A stretch of DNA of 40,008 nucleotides from Pseudomonadota bacterium (GCA_030535425.1 JAUNHQ010000024.1:1-40008); one strand, 5' to 3'; counted from the first letter of the stretch, positions 1-8,673 are shown. A program made the numbers and translations. Notes: generated by a model from the letters alone, not told the origin.

Positions 1-296
1 AAAAGCGCGTGGACCTGGGCCGCGCCCTGGCCATGGAGCCGCAGGTGCTGCTGCTGGACGAGCCCATGGCCGGCATGAACGTGGAAGAAAAGCAGGACAT
101 GAGCCGCTTCATCCTGGACGTGAACGACGAGTTCGGCACCACCATCGTGCTGATCGAGCACGACATGGGCGTGGTCATGGACATCTCCGACCGCGTGGTG
201 GTGCTGGACTACGGCAAGAAGATCGGCGACGGCACGCCCGATGAGGTGATTCACAACGAAGACGTGATCCGGGCCTACCTGGGCACCAGCCACTGA
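1..296 (+). CDS. livG: Branched-chain-type ABC transporter ATP-binding protein, C-terminal part (LivG-like)
   Basis: This is the 3' end of a gene cut by the left edge; the reading frame starts at base 3 and runs to a TGA at 294-296. What remains is the second half of an ABC ATPase: the Walker B stretch VLLLDEPMAG, the switch histidine in LIEHDMG, and a LivG-like tail ending in YLGTSH. The family binds and hydrolyses ATP on the cytoplasmic face of a branched-chain amino-acid-type (HAAT) importer. It is followed 35 bp later by the two permease genes, so it is almost certainly the first ATPase of this importer, with the gene at 4027 the second. Walker A and the signature motif lie outside the window and cannot be checked. 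Confidence 0.93.
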   Translation, partial: KRVDLGRALAMEPQVLLLDEPMAGMNVEEKQDMSRFILDVNDEFGTTIVLIEHDMGVVMDISDRVVVLDYGKKIGDGTPDEVIHNEDVIRAYLGTSH

Positions 297-331
297 CACG
301 GCCCCAGCGCACGCACGAGGAGACAACACTC

Positions 332-1261
332 ATGGCATTTTTTCTGGAAGCACTGCTGGGCGGGCTGATGACCGGCATGCTGTATTCGCTGGTGGCGCTG
401 GGCTTCGTGCTCATCTTCAAGGCCAGCGGCGTGTTCAACTTTGCGCAGGGCGCAATGGTGCTGTTTGCCGCGCTGGCGATGGCGCGGTTTTCCGAGTGGA
501 TTCCCAAGTGGCTGGGCATTGACAACCCCTGGGTGGCCAACATCGCCGCCTTCGTCATTGCCGCGGCCATCATGTTCGTGGTGGCCTGGTGCATCGAGCG
601 CCTGGTGCTGCGCCACCTGGTCAACCAGGAAGGCGCCACGCTGCTGATGGCCACGCTGGGCATCACCTACTTTCTCGAAGGCGTGGGCCAGACCATCTTC
701 GGCAGCGAGATTTACTCCATCCACATCGGCATGCCCAAGGATCCGGTGTTCATTCTCGACTCGGTGTTTGAAGGCGGCGTGCTGGTCAGCAAGGAAGACC
801 TGATTGCCGCGCTGATTGCCGCCGCGCTGGTGGTGCTGCTGACCCTGTTTTTCCAGAAAACCGGCACGGGCCGCGCGCTGCGCGCCGTGGCCGACGACCA
901 CCAGGCCGCGCAATCCATCGGCATTCCGCTCTCGCGCATCTGGGTCATTGTGTGGACGGTGGCCGGCGTGGTGGCCCTGGTGGCCGGCATGATCTGGGGC
1001 AGCAAGCTGGGGGTGCAGTTCTCGCTGGCCACGGTGGCGCTGCGCGCGCTGCCGGTGGTGATTCTGGGCGGGCTCACGTCCGTGCCCGGCGCCATCATCG
1101 GCGGGCTGATCATCGGCGTGGGCGAAAAGCTCTCGGAGGTGTACCTGGGCCCGTATGTGGGCGGCGGCATCGAGATCTGGTTTGCCTACGTGCTGGCGCT
1201 GGTGTTCCTGCTGTTCAGGCCGCAAGGGCTGTTCGGCGAAAAAATCATTGATCGCGTGTAA
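332..1261 (+). CDS. livH: Branched-chain-type ABC transporter permease (LivH family)
   Basis: This encodes a 309-residue very hydrophobic inner-membrane protein with about eight predicted membrane spans, the usual LivH length. It opens MAFFLEALLGGLMTGMLYSL, the typical LivH start, and has the conserved GITYFLEGVGQ and RALPVVILGGLTSVPGA stretches. The ATG follows a GAGGAGAC ribosome-binding site about 8 bases upstream. With LivM it forms the transmembrane pore of a HAAT-type importer. It is tightly linked to the livG end upstream and livM downstream (21 bp gap), so the genes are very likely cotranscribed. The transported substrate cannot be read from the permease; the neighbouring CoA-ligase-like gene suggests an organic acid rather than leucine. 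Confidence 0.95.
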   Translation: MAFFLEALLGGLMTGMLYSLVALGFVLIFKASGVFNFAQGAMVLFAALAMARFSEWIPKWLGIDNPWVANIAAFVIAAAIMFVVAWCIERLVLRHLVNQEGATLLMATLGITYFLEGVGQTIFGSEIYSIHIGMPKDPVFILDSVFEGGVLVSKEDLIAALIAAALVVLLTLFFQKTGTGRALRAVADDHQAAQSIGIPLSRIWVIVWTVAGVVALVAGMIWGSKLGVQFSLATVALRALPVVILGGLTSVPGAIIGGLIIGVGEKLSEVYLGPYVGGGIEIWFAYVLALVFLLFRPQGLFGEKIIDRV

Positions 1262-1282
1262 AGCCAGGGAGGAAGTCGCACC

Positions 1283-2362
1283 ATGTTCTACCGCGAAAAC
1301 GGCCAGTTCAAGACCAGCTACCGGGCCGACCAGCAAATCTTCCCCATCGCGCAAGACCGCTGGGCCGTGCTGGCTCTGGTGGCCTTTGCCTTCATCGGCG
1401 TGCCGCTGCTGGCCAGCGACTACCTGTTTCTGTCCATCCTGCTGCCCTTTGTCATCCTCTCGCTGGCGGCGCTGGGGGTGAACATTCTGGTGGGCTACTG
1501 CGGGCAAATCTCGCTGGGCTCGGGCGCCTTCATGGCCATGGGCGCCTATGCCGCCTACAACGCCTACATGCGCGTGCCGGGCATGCCGCTGCTGGCCGCG
1601 CTCATCATCGGCGGCGTGTCGGCCATGCTGTTTGGCGTGCTGTTTGGCCTGCCCAGCCTGCGCGTGAAAGGGCTGTATTTGGCCGTGGCCACGCTGGCGG
1701 CGCAGTTCTTTGCGGACTGGATGTTCCTGCGCGTGAAGTGGTTCACCATGGACTCGCCTTCGGGCTCGGTGTCGGTGTCCAACCTCAAGGTGCTGGGCCT
1801 GCCGCTGGATGCGCCCGTGGCCAAGTACCTGTTCTGCCTGGTCATTCTGGTCGTGGTGGCGGTGCTGGCCAAGAACCTGGTGCGCAGCGCCACGGGGCGC
1901 GAGTGGATGGCCATTCGCGACATGGACGTGGCCGCCGCCGTGATCGGCATCCGCCCGCTGTACGCCAAGCTCAGCGCCTTTGCCGTCAGCAGCTTCATCG
2001 TGGGCCTGGCCGGCGCGCTGTGGGCCTTCATCTACCTGGGCGCGTGGGAGCCGGCGGCGTTTTCGCTGGAGGCCATGTCCTTCAAGCTGCTGTTCATGGT
2101 CATCATCGGCGGCATGGGCTCCATCATGGGCAGCTTCTTTGGCGCGGCCTTCATCGTGGTGCTGCCCATTGCCCTGAACCGCATCCTGCCCATGCTGGCC
2201 GGGCTGCTGGGCGTGGAGTTTTCCACCACCGCTGTGTCGCACACCGAGCTGATGATTTTTGGCGCGCTGATCGTGTGGTTCCTCATCGTCGAGCCGCACG
2301 GCCTGGCCAAGCTGTGGTCCACGGCCAAGCAGAAGCTGCGGGTGTGGCCGTTCCCGCATTAG
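1283..2362 (+). CDS. livM: Branched-chain-type ABC transporter permease (LivM family)
   Basis: This 359-residue protein is the second pore subunit of the importer. It has a short polar N-terminus followed by about ten hydrophobic segments. The LivM hallmark LGVNILVGYCGQISLGSGAF lies near residues 68-87, and MVIIGGMGSIMGSFFGA lies in the C-terminal third. A GGAGG-like site sits just ahead of the ATG. It is the last gene before a 226-bp intergenic region that carries a dispersed repeat and the leader of the binding-protein gene. The binding protein may therefore be expressed partly independently of livGHM. Family assignment is firm; the substrate is unknown. Confidence 0.95.
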   Translation: MFYRENGQFKTSYRADQQIFPIAQDRWAVLALVAFAFIGVPLLASDYLFLSILLPFVILSLAALGVNILVGYCGQISLGSGAFMAMGAYAAYNAYMRVPGMPLLAALIIGGVSAMLFGVLFGLPSLRVKGLYLAVATLAAQFFADWMFLRVKWFTMDSPSGSVSVSNLKVLGLPLDAPVAKYLFCLVILVVVAVLAKNLVRSATGREWMAIRDMDVAAAVIGIRPLYAKLSAFAVSSFIVGLAGALWAFIYLGAWEPAAFSLEAMSFKLLFMVIIGGMGSIMGSFFGAAFIVVLPIALNRILPMLAGLLGVEFSTTAVSHTELMIFGALIVWFLIVEPHGLAKLWSTAKQKLRVWPFPH

Positions 2363-2366
2363 ATAT

Positions 2367-2500
2367 GGCACACCCCCCTGAGTCGCCTTCGGCGCCTTCC
2401 CCCCTCTTGCTGCGCGAGGGGGGACACCGCCAGTGGCCGGCGCAGGTCCGGCCACGGCGGTCGCTGGGATGGCCTGCTCCGCGGCCACTCGAATGTTGGG
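2367..2500 (+). repeat. Dispersed intergenic repeat, family B, copy 1
   Basis: This GC-rich block between livM and the substrate-binding gene resembles the block at 4851-4985. Shared features in the same order are a run of C, a short hairpin around GGCGCCTTCCCCCCTC, GGGGGAC, a CGC..TGG segment, ACGGCG.TCGC, and GCCTGCT.CGCGGCC. The segment CCCCCTCTTGCTGCGCGAGGGGG can itself form a stem. No coding frame is needed to explain it. I recall similar GC-rich intergenic blocks from other Comamonadaceae but could not verify this. The boundaries are approximate. Confidence 0.6.
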
Positions 2501-2588
2501 GGGCGCAGCGGGCTGGCACCGGTTCGGCTGCGGTGACGTTGTTTGTGTTCGGTTTTTCTTGCTTCAACCATCATCAAAGGAGACATGC

Positions 2589-3899
2589 ATGAAGCTATCC
2601 AAGACCCTGATCGCTGCCGCCGTGGTCGCGGCTTCGTCGGTCGCCAGCAGCGCTTTTGCGCAAGAGCAGTTCATCCCGGTGCTGACCTACCGCACCGGCC
2701 CTTACGCGCCCAATGGCACGCCCATTGCCAACGGCACGGTGGATTACTACAAGTACGTCAACGCCAAGGGCGGCATCAACGGTGTGAAGATCGCCTTTGA
2801 AGAGTGCGAAACCGGCTACGACACCGCGCGCAGCGTGGAGTGCTACGAGCGCCTGAAGACCAAGGGCGCCTCGCTGGTGCACCCCTGGTCCACCGGCGCC
2901 ACCTTTGCGCTGACCGAAAAAGCGCCTGTGGACAAAATCCCCCTCATCACCACCGGCTATGGCCGCAGCGAAAGCCAGGACGGTATGGTGTTCAAGTGGA
3001 ACTTTCCGCTGGGCGGCTCCTACTGGGTGGCGGCAGACGTCATCATGAAAGCCATTGCCGCCAAGGAAGGCGGCGTGGACAAGCTCAAGGGCAAGAAGAT
3101 CGCCCTGGTCTATCACGACAGCCCCTTTGGCAAAGAGCCCATTCCGCTGTTGCAGGAAATGGCCAAGAAGCAGGGCTTTACCCTGCAACTGCTGCCCGTC
3201 ACCGCCCCCGGTGTGGAGCAAAAAGCCACCTGGCTGCAAGTGCGCCGCGACCGCCCCGACTACGTGCTGCTGTGGGGCTGGGGCGTGATGAACTCCACCG
3301 CGCTGAAAGAAGCCCAGGCCACCGGCTACCCGCGCGAGAAGATGTACGGCGTGTGGTGGTCCAGCGCCGAGCCTGACGTGAAAGACGTGGGCGCAGGCGC
3401 CAAGGGCTACAACGGCGTCACGCTGATGCACTCGGCCGACAAGAACTCCCAAATCGTCAAGGACATCCTGGCCACCCTGCACGCCAAGGGCCAGGGCACC
3501 GGCCCGAAAGAAGAAGTGGGCGATGTGCTGTACCTGCGCGGCGTGTTCAGCGCCATGCTGGGCGTGGAAGGCATTCGCGCCGCGCAGGAAAAGTTTGGCA
3601 AGGGCAAGGTCATGACCGGCGAGCAGGTGCGCTGGGGCCTGGAGAACCTGAACCTCACGCAGGACAAGCTGGACGCGCTGGGTTTCAAGGGCGTGCTGCG
3701 CCCCATCAAGACCACGTGCAGCGACCACATGGGCAACATGCAAGGGCGCATCCACACCTGGGACGGCAAGGCCTGGAACTACACCACCGACTGGCTGCAA
3801 GCCGACCCAGCCGTCATCAACCCGCTGGTCAAGACCACGGCCGAGCGCTACGCGGCTGAGAAAAAGATCGCCGCGCGCCCCGCGTCCGACTGCCAGTAA
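2589..3899 (+). CDS. ABC transporter periplasmic substrate-binding protein (branched-chain/aromatic-acid type)
   Basis: This 436-residue protein begins with a clear Sec signal peptide (MKLSKTLIAAAVVAASSV, cleavage after SSAFA), followed by a type I periplasmic-binding fold of the Peripla_BP_6 kind. Visible family features are the opening VLTYRTGPYAPNG, DYYKYVNAKGGINGVKI, and the hinge region around KKIALVYHDSPFGKEP. It delivers the ligand to the LivHM pore. An AAGGAGA ribosome-binding site sits 6 bases before the chosen ATG; a longer frame extends upstream but has no signal peptide and runs through the repeat. Its position between livM and livF, with a CoA-ligase-like gene downstream, fits uptake of an acid such as an aromatic carboxylate, but this is inference. 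Confidence 0.92.
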   Translation: MKLSKTLIAAAVVAASSVASSAFAQEQFIPVLTYRTGPYAPNGTPIANGTVDYYKYVNAKGGINGVKIAFEECETGYDTARSVECYERLKTKGASLVHPWSTGATFALTEKAPVDKIPLITTGYGRSESQDGMVFKWNFPLGGSYWVAADVIMKAIAAKEGGVDKLKGKKIALVYHDSPFGKEPIPLLQEMAKKQGFTLQLLPVTAPGVEQKATWLQVRRDRPDYVLLWGWGVMNSTALKEAQATGYPREKMYGVWWSSAEPDVKDVGAGAKGYNGVTLMHSADKNSQIVKDILATLHAKGQGTGPKEEVGDVLYLRGVFSAMLGVEGIRAAQEKFGKGKVMTGEQVRWGLENLNLTQDKLDALGFKGVLRPIKTTCSDHMGNMQGRIHTWDGKAWNYTTDWLQADPAVINPLVKTTAERYAAEKKIAARPASDCQ

Positions 3900-4026
3900 G
3901 GGCGCCAGCGCCTTTGCAGGCATCACGCTGGCGCGGGCACACCCGCTGCGCGCGCCAGCGCCACTGTCTCTTTTCCTTCTTGAAGGCGCCTTGGTGCGCC
4001 TAGGTTGCACAAGAAAGCCCGCTTAC

Positions 4027-4845
4027 ATGAGCTCCAACGCACCCGCATCCACCCTGCTCACGGTCAACGGCATTGAGGTCATCTACAACCACGTCATCCT
4101 GGTGCTCAAGGGCGTGTCCCTTGCCGTGCCCGAAGGCGGCATCGTGGCGCTGATGGGCGGCAACGGCGCGGGCAAGACCACCACGCTGCGCGCCATCAGC
4201 AACCTGCTCAAAGGCGAGCGCGGCGAAGTCACCAAGGGCTTCATCCAGTACAAGGGCGAGCGCATTGAAAACTTGAGCCCTGCTGACCTGGTCAAGCGCG
4301 GCGTGGTGCAGGTGATGGAAGGGCGCCACTGCTTTGCCCACCTGACCATCGAGGAAAACCTGCTCACCGGCGCCTACACCCGCACCGACAAGGCCGAGAT
4401 CGCGCGCAACCTGGAGAAGGTCTACACCTACTTCCCGCGCCTGAAAACCCGCCGCACCAGCCAGGCGGCCTACACCTCTGGCGGTGAGCAGCAGATGTGC
4501 GCCATTGGCCGCGCCCTCATGACCAACCCCACCATGGTGCTGCTGGACGAGCCCAGCATGGGCCTGGCCCCGCAAATCGTGGAAGAGGTGTTCAACATCG
4601 TGCGCGACCTCAACACCAAGGAACGCACCACCTTCCTCATTGCCGAGCAAAACACCAACATGGCGCTGAAGTACGCCGACTACGGCTACATCATGGAAAG
4701 CGGCCGCATCGTCATGGACGGCAAGGCCAGCGACCTGGCCAGCAACGAGGACGTGAAAGAGTTCTACCTGGGCGTGGGCGGCGGCGAGCGCAAAAGCTTC
4801 AAGGATGTCAAAAGCTACAAGCGGCGCAAACGCTGGCTGGCTTGA
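4027..4845 (+). CDS. livF: Branched-chain-type ABC transporter ATP-binding protein (LivF family)
   Basis: This is a 272-residue ABC ATPase with Walker A GGNGAGKTT near residue 45, the signature SGGEQQ, Walker B MVLLDEPSMGL and the switch region LIAEQN. The phrase EPSMGLAP marks it as LivF rather than LivG. It has a C-terminal extension rich in K and R (KSFKDVKSYKRRKRW) beyond the typical LivF end, a feature I associate with LivF-like proteins next to CoA ligases. The chosen ATG (MSSNAPAS) follows a spacer that includes an AGGCGC hairpin; a longer frame starting at 3991 is less likely. It lies 127 bp after the binding-protein gene and is presumably in the same unit. Confidence 0.93.
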   Translation: MSSNAPASTLLTVNGIEVIYNHVILVLKGVSLAVPEGGIVALMGGNGAGKTTTLRAISNLLKGERGEVTKGFIQYKGERIENLSPADLVKRGVVQVMEGRHCFAHLTIEENLLTGAYTRTDKAEIARNLEKVYTYFPRLKTRRTSQAAYTSGGEQQMCAIGRALMTNPTMVLLDEPSMGLAPQIVEEVFNIVRDLNTKERTTFLIAEQNTNMALKYADYGYIMESGRIVMDGKASDLASNEDVKEFYLGVGGGERKSFKDVKSYKRRKRWLA

Positions 4846-4850
4846 TAACT

Positions 4851-4985
4851 CCCCTCTTAAGGCGCTGACGCGCCTTCCCCCCTCAAGGGGGACAACGCTG
4901 GTGCTCGGGCGAACCCCGAGCACGGCGTTCGCAAATGGCTGGGCTTTAGCAGCCGTTTGGCGGGCCTGCTTCGCGGCCCTTGGCT
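4851..4985 (+). repeat. Dispersed intergenic repeat, family B, copy 2
   Basis: This is a diverged copy of the block at 2367-2500, in the same orientation, here between livF and the CoA-ligase-like gene. The best-preserved part is a CCCCT start, GGCGC..ACGCGCCTTCCCCCCTC, AGGGGGAC and CGCTGGTG, followed by ACGGCGTTCGC and GCCTGCTTCGCGGCC. The two copies flank the binding-protein/livF gene pair as direct repeats. The boundaries are approximate. Confidence 0.55.
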
Positions 4986-4991
4986 TTAGCG

Positions 4992-5015
4992 CCCTCTCCC
5001 GCTTGCGGGGGAGGG
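4992..5015 (+). repeat. REP-like palindrome
   Basis: CCCTCTCCCGC and GCGGGGGAGGG form an 11-bp stem with one G:T wobble, followed by GCTGGGGTGGGGG. The pattern resembles short palindromic extragenic elements common in Proteobacteria. It lies 64 bp before the CoA-ligase-like start. There is no T run after it, so it is not a canonical terminator. Confidence 0.5.
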
Positions 5016-5078
5016 CTGGGGTGGGGGCAGCGGCCTTTGCCTGCACCCATCGGGTCACTTACTCAACGGACACACACC

Positions 5079-6326
5079 ATGACCACCTTCTACGACGCCC
5101 TGGAAACCCGTGACCCGGCCGATCGCGAGGCCGCGCTGATGGCCGCATTGCCCGAGCACGTGGCCCACGCCAAGCAGGCCAGCCGCGCCCTGGGCGACAT
5201 TCTGGCCGGTGTGGATGCCGCCAGCATCCACAGCCGCGCCGCGCTGGCGCGCCTGCCCGTCACCCGCAAAAGCGAGCTGCTGGCGCGCCAGCAAGCCGCA
5301 CGCGCTGCCGGGGGCGATGCCTTTGGCGGCTTTGCCGCCGTGGGCTATGGCCCCGCCATGCGGCGCCTGTACGCCAGCCCTGGCCCCATTTACGAGCCGG
5401 AAGGCATGGCACGCGACTACTGGCGCATGGGCCGCGCGCTGTACGCGGCGGGTTTTCGCGCCGGGGAGCTGGCGCACAACGCCTTCAGCTACCACATGAC
5501 CCCCGGCGCCTTCATGATGGAAAGCGGCGCCCACGCCGTAGGCTGCACCGTCTTTCCCGCCGGCACGGGCCAGACCGAGCAGCAGCTGCAAGCCCTGGCC
5601 GAGCTTCAACCCGCCGGCTACCTGGGCACCCCCAGCTTTCTGCGCATCCTGCTGGAAAAGGCACAGGAAGCAGGCCAGCCCTTGAGCCTGCGCAAAGCCC
5701 TGGTCAGCGGCGAAGCCTGCCCGCCTTCTTTGCGCGACTGGTTTGCCCAGCACCACGTGGCCGCCTACCAGTGCTACGCCACCGCCGACTGCGGCCTCAT
5801 CGCCTACGAAACCACCGCGCGCGAAGGGCTGGTGCTGGACGAAAACGTCATCCTCGAAATCGTGCGCCCCGGCACGGGCGATGTGCTGCCCGATGGCGAA
5901 GTGGGCGAAGTCGTCGTGACCGTGCTCAACCGCGACTACCCGCTCATCCGCTTTGGCACGGGCGACCTCTCGGCCGTGCTGCCCGGCGCCTGCCCCAGCG
6001 GCCGCAGCAACACCCGCATCAAAGGCTGGCTGGGCCGCGCCGACCAGACCACCAAAGTGCGCGGCATGTTCGTGCACCCCGGCCAGGTGGCCGAAGTGGT
6101 GCGGCGCTTTGCCGAGGTCAGCAAAGCGCGCCTGGTCATCAGCGGCGAAATGGCCAACGACCAGATGACCCTGCACATCGAAAGCGAGCCCCTGGACGGC
6201 TTGGCCGAGCGCGTGGCCGAAGCGGTGCGCGAAGTGACCAAGCTGCGCGGCGAGGTGCGCATCGTGCCCCCAGGCAGCCTGCCCAACGACGGCAAGGTGA
6301 TTGAGGACGCGCGCAAGTACGACTAG
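5079..6326 (+). CDS. Phenylacetate-CoA-ligase-like AMP-binding enzyme
   Basis: This 415-residue protein of the ANL adenylating superfamily is closest in layout to PaaK. The adenylate-site motif appears as YATADCGLIAYE (residues 233-244), and the RFGTGDLS motif at 291-298 holds the conserved Asp of the hinge region. The C-terminal small domain carries KVRGMFVHPGQV. Such enzymes activate a carboxylic acid to acyl-AMP and then acyl-CoA in the cytoplasm. The P-loop position, normally rich in S/T and G, reads YASPGPIYEPEG (98-109), so the phosphate-binding loop is atypical. The ATG was chosen because upstream sequence is repeat. Position after the importer suggests it traps the imported acid as its CoA ester. 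The true substrate is unknown. Confidence 0.82.
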   Translation: MTTFYDALETRDPADREAALMAALPEHVAHAKQASRALGDILAGVDAASIHSRAALARLPVTRKSELLARQQAARAAGGDAFGGFAAVGYGPAMRRLYASPGPIYEPEGMARDYWRMGRALYAAGFRAGELAHNAFSYHMTPGAFMMESGAHAVGCTVFPAGTGQTEQQLQALAELQPAGYLGTPSFLRILLEKAQEAGQPLSLRKALVSGEACPPSLRDWFAQHHVAAYQCYATADCGLIAYETTAREGLVLDENVILEIVRPGTGDVLPDGEVGEVVVTVLNRDYPLIRFGTGDLSAVLPGACPSGRSNTRIKGWLGRADQTTKVRGMFVHPGQVAEVVRRFAEVSKARLVISGEMANDQMTLHIESEPLDGLAERVAEAVREVTKLRGEVRIVPPGSLPNDGKVIEDARKYD

Positions 6327-6397
6327 GGCGCTGTGCGGCTTCTCTGCGGGGCCGTGCACTGGCCCCAAGGCCAGCAAACGGCGTTTGGGGCGATGCT

Positions 6398-6452
6398 AAA
6401 AATGGCTGTTTGCGCGCGTTTTATAAGGGTTTTAAGCTATTAAAACAGTAGC
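6398..6452 (+). repeat. 55-bp dispersed element, copy 1
   Basis: This AT-rich element lies in the convergent gap between the CoA-ligase-like gene and the siderophore receptor. It matches the family pattern: AAAA..GGC..TTTGCGCGC, then TATAAGGGTTTTAA, ending in the inverted repeat GCTAT/GTAGC. With flanking bases, AAGCTA...TAGCTT forms a 6-bp stem. Its length is exactly 55 bp. Confidence 0.85.
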
Positions 6453-6487
6453 TTTCGCGGAATGGTGCCCGTCTGCCCCGTGCCGGC

Positions 6488-8665
6488 TCAGAACGCCAGG
6501 TTGGCCTTGACCATGATCGAGCGGGGCGCACCGGGCATGGCCGATGAGCGCCAGTAGGTTTTGTCAAACACGTTTTGCACGGCGGCGGTGAAGGTCCAGG
6601 GCGCGCGGTGGTAGCCAACCATGGCGTCCACGCGCGTAAAGCCGGGCAGGCTGTGCTGCACGTTTTGCACGGTGTAGTAGCGCTTGCCCAGGTGGGTGAT
6701 GCCGACTTCGGCAAACCAGGGTTGCGGCGCGTAGCGCACGAACAGGTTGCTGCTGACGCGGGCGGTGTTGTCCAGGTAGCGGCCTTCGCGCTCGGGACTT
6801 TGGCGGTCTTGCACAACTTTGGCCGACATCAGCCCCAGCGAGCCGCGCACGTACCACCGCGGGTGCAGGCGGCCAATGGCGCTGAATTCGATGCCACGCG
6901 AGCGCTCTTTGCCGCGCACGGCCCAGCGGGTCAGATCGTCCGGGTCGGGGCGGTAGCGCACGTTCAGGTGCTCCAGGTTGTAGATGGACAAGGTGGTGCT
7001 GAGCTGGCGGTCGAGCCAGTCGCTTTTGATGCCTACTTCGAACTGGCGCGACTCTTCCGGGTCCGTGTTGGCCGCCGCGTCGGTGGGCAGCACGCCCAGG
7101 TAGCTGCGCCCGCCGTAGGGGGAAAAGCTTTTGTTCCACGCCGCGTACACCGTGTGGGCGGGCGAGACGTCCCACACCACGCCCACGTTGGGGCTGAAGC
7201 TGCTGCCGCTGTAGGCAAAGCTGCGGTTCTGAATGTCGGTGGTCTTGAAGCGGTAGCGGTCATACCGCCCGCCCAGCAGCACCTTCAGGTCAGGGCGCAG
7301 GGCGATCAGGTCTTGCACGAACAGCCCGGCCGAGGGCGCGCGGTGGCGGTTGTCGATGGTGGCCGCCGGGCGGGGGCTGATGCGCGTCCAGGTGCTGGCG
7401 TCGGCAAACGGGTCGATGGGCTGGTTGCTGCGGCTGGTCAGCAGCGGATGGCGTTCTTCGCGCGCCAGATCCAGCCCCAGGCTGAGCTTGTGCTCGATGG
7501 CGCCGGTGGTGACGCGGCCATTGAGCGTGAGCGCGCTGCTCAGGGTCTTGTTGCTGGTTTCCTGCCAGGCGTAGCTTTGGTTGAGCACGCGGCGCGTGGC
7601 GTCGTAGGTGCCGCCAAAGTAATGGTCAAAGTCTTGCGAGGCGCTGCGGTGCGCCAGTTGCCAACGCAGGTTCCACTGGCTGCTCAGGGCGTAGTGCAGG
7701 TCCGAGCGCAGCACGCGCAGCTCATCGCGCACGAAGTCGCCCGGGCGGGCAAAGCCCTGGTGGTAGTCGATTCCCATGGCGTCGTACACGTCGCGCGTGG
7801 GGTTGCGGTCGGGCACGCGGCGGGCGCTGTCCCAGGTGTACTGGCCGGTCCAGCTCAAATCGCCAGAGCGCACGGTGATGCTGGGCGAGAGCATGTAGCC
7901 CTTGGTGTGCACGCCCGAGCGAAAGGAATTGGCCCGCGCCACCTCGCCGGTCAGCCGCACGGCCACCTGGGGGGTGATGACCTGGTTGATGTCGAACGTG
8001 GCGCTGCGGTTGGCCCACGCGCCGTAGGCCAGGCCCACGCTGCGCCGCTGGGTGAAGTTGGCGAACTTGCTCACCATGTTGATGACCCCGCCGCCGGCGC
8101 TGCGGCCATACAGCACCGATGCCGGGCCTTTGAGCACTTCCACCCGTTCGATGTTAGCCGTGGAGCGGCGCACCTGGCCGCTTTCGCGCACGCCGTCGCG
8201 GTAGATGTCGCTGGCGTCGGCCTGAAAGCCGCGGATGTAAATGCTTTCGCCGCGCATGTCGTAGGTGGCGTCGATGCCCGCCGTGCCCTCCAGGATGGAA
8301 CTGAGGTCGTTGGTGCCGTAGTTCTTGTTCTTCTGAATGTCCAGCACGTCCACTGTTTGCGGCGTTTCCCGCACGCTGAGCTGGTTGCGCGTGACATCGG
8401 CCTCTTCGTAGCCGATGTAGCCCTTGGTGACGCTGGTTTCCGCCGTGTCCACCACCTGCACTGTGGGCAGGGTGGCGGTGTAGTTGTCGGCATCGTCTGG
8501 TGCGGCAACAGGCTGGGCCGTGGCCGCAGGCGCAGCGGCGCTGGCAGCCGCCGAGGGCGTGGCGGGCGCGGCGGCTGGTGGCGTCTGGCCGTGCGCGGGC
8601 AGGGCGAGCAAAGCCAGTACGGCGCCGGCCACGGCCGTCGGGGCGAAGGAGCAAGGGATACGCAT
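6488..8665 (-). CDS. TonB-dependent siderophore receptor
   Basis: This 725-residue outer-membrane receptor imports ferric siderophores using TonB energy. It has a signal peptide (MRIPCSFAPTAVAGAVLALL, cleavage near AHG-Q), an Ala/Pro-rich linker, and a plug domain with TPQTVDVLD, the DMRGESIYIRGF stretch and VEVLKGPASVLYGRSAGGGVINM. The 22-strand barrel ends in the outer-membrane C-terminal signature with a final Phe (MVKANLAF). The ATG at 8665 was chosen because the signal peptide starts there, although the open frame runs much further upstream. Regulation is likely by iron: a Fur-box-like site lies just upstream, and an 11-bp repeat array lies beyond it. No siderophore synthesis genes are nearby, so it may take up a foreign siderophore. 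Confidence 0.93.
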   Translation of the reverse strand: MRIPCSFAPTAVAGAVLALLALPAHGQTPPAAAPATPSAAASAAAPAATAQPVAAPDDADNYTATLPTVQVVDTAETSVTKGYIGYEEADVTRNQLSVRETPQTVDVLDIQKNKNYGTNDLSSILEGTAGIDATYDMRGESIYIRGFQADASDIYRDGVRESGQVRRSTANIERVEVLKGPASVLYGRSAGGGVINMVSKFANFTQRRSVGLAYGAWANRSATFDINQVITPQVAVRLTGEVARANSFRSGVHTKGYMLSPSITVRSGDLSWTGQYTWDSARRVPDRNPTRDVYDAMGIDYHQGFARPGDFVRDELRVLRSDLHYALSSQWNLRWQLAHRSASQDFDHYFGGTYDATRRVLNQSYAWQETSNKTLSSALTLNGRVTTGAIEHKLSLGLDLAREERHPLLTSRSNQPIDPFADASTWTRISPRPAATIDNRHRAPSAGLFVQDLIALRPDLKVLLGGRYDRYRFKTTDIQNRSFAYSGSSFSPNVGVVWDVSPAHTVYAAWNKSFSPYGGRSYLGVLPTDAAANTDPEESRQFEVGIKSDWLDRQLSTTLSIYNLEHLNVRYRPDPDDLTRWAVRGKERSRGIEFSAIGRLHPRWYVRGSLGLMSAKVVQDRQSPEREGRYLDNTARVSSNLFVRYAPQPWFAEVGITHLGKRYYTVQNVQHSLPGFTRVDAMVGYHRAPWTFTAAVQNVFDKTYWRSSAMPGAPRSIMVKANLAF

Positions 8666-8673
8666 GTGAATGG

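Noticed and set aside
275-2488. A 737-codon open frame on the minus strand across livH and livM
   Set aside because: It is a shadow of the plus-strand genes in high-GC DNA. The predicted protein is His/Gln/Arg-rich low-complexity sequence without any domain, while livH and livM have clear family motifs.
6348-6366. GGGGCC/GGCCCC hairpin after the CoA-ligase-like gene as a terminator
   Set aside because: The stem is only 6 bp and no T run follows, so it is not called a terminator.
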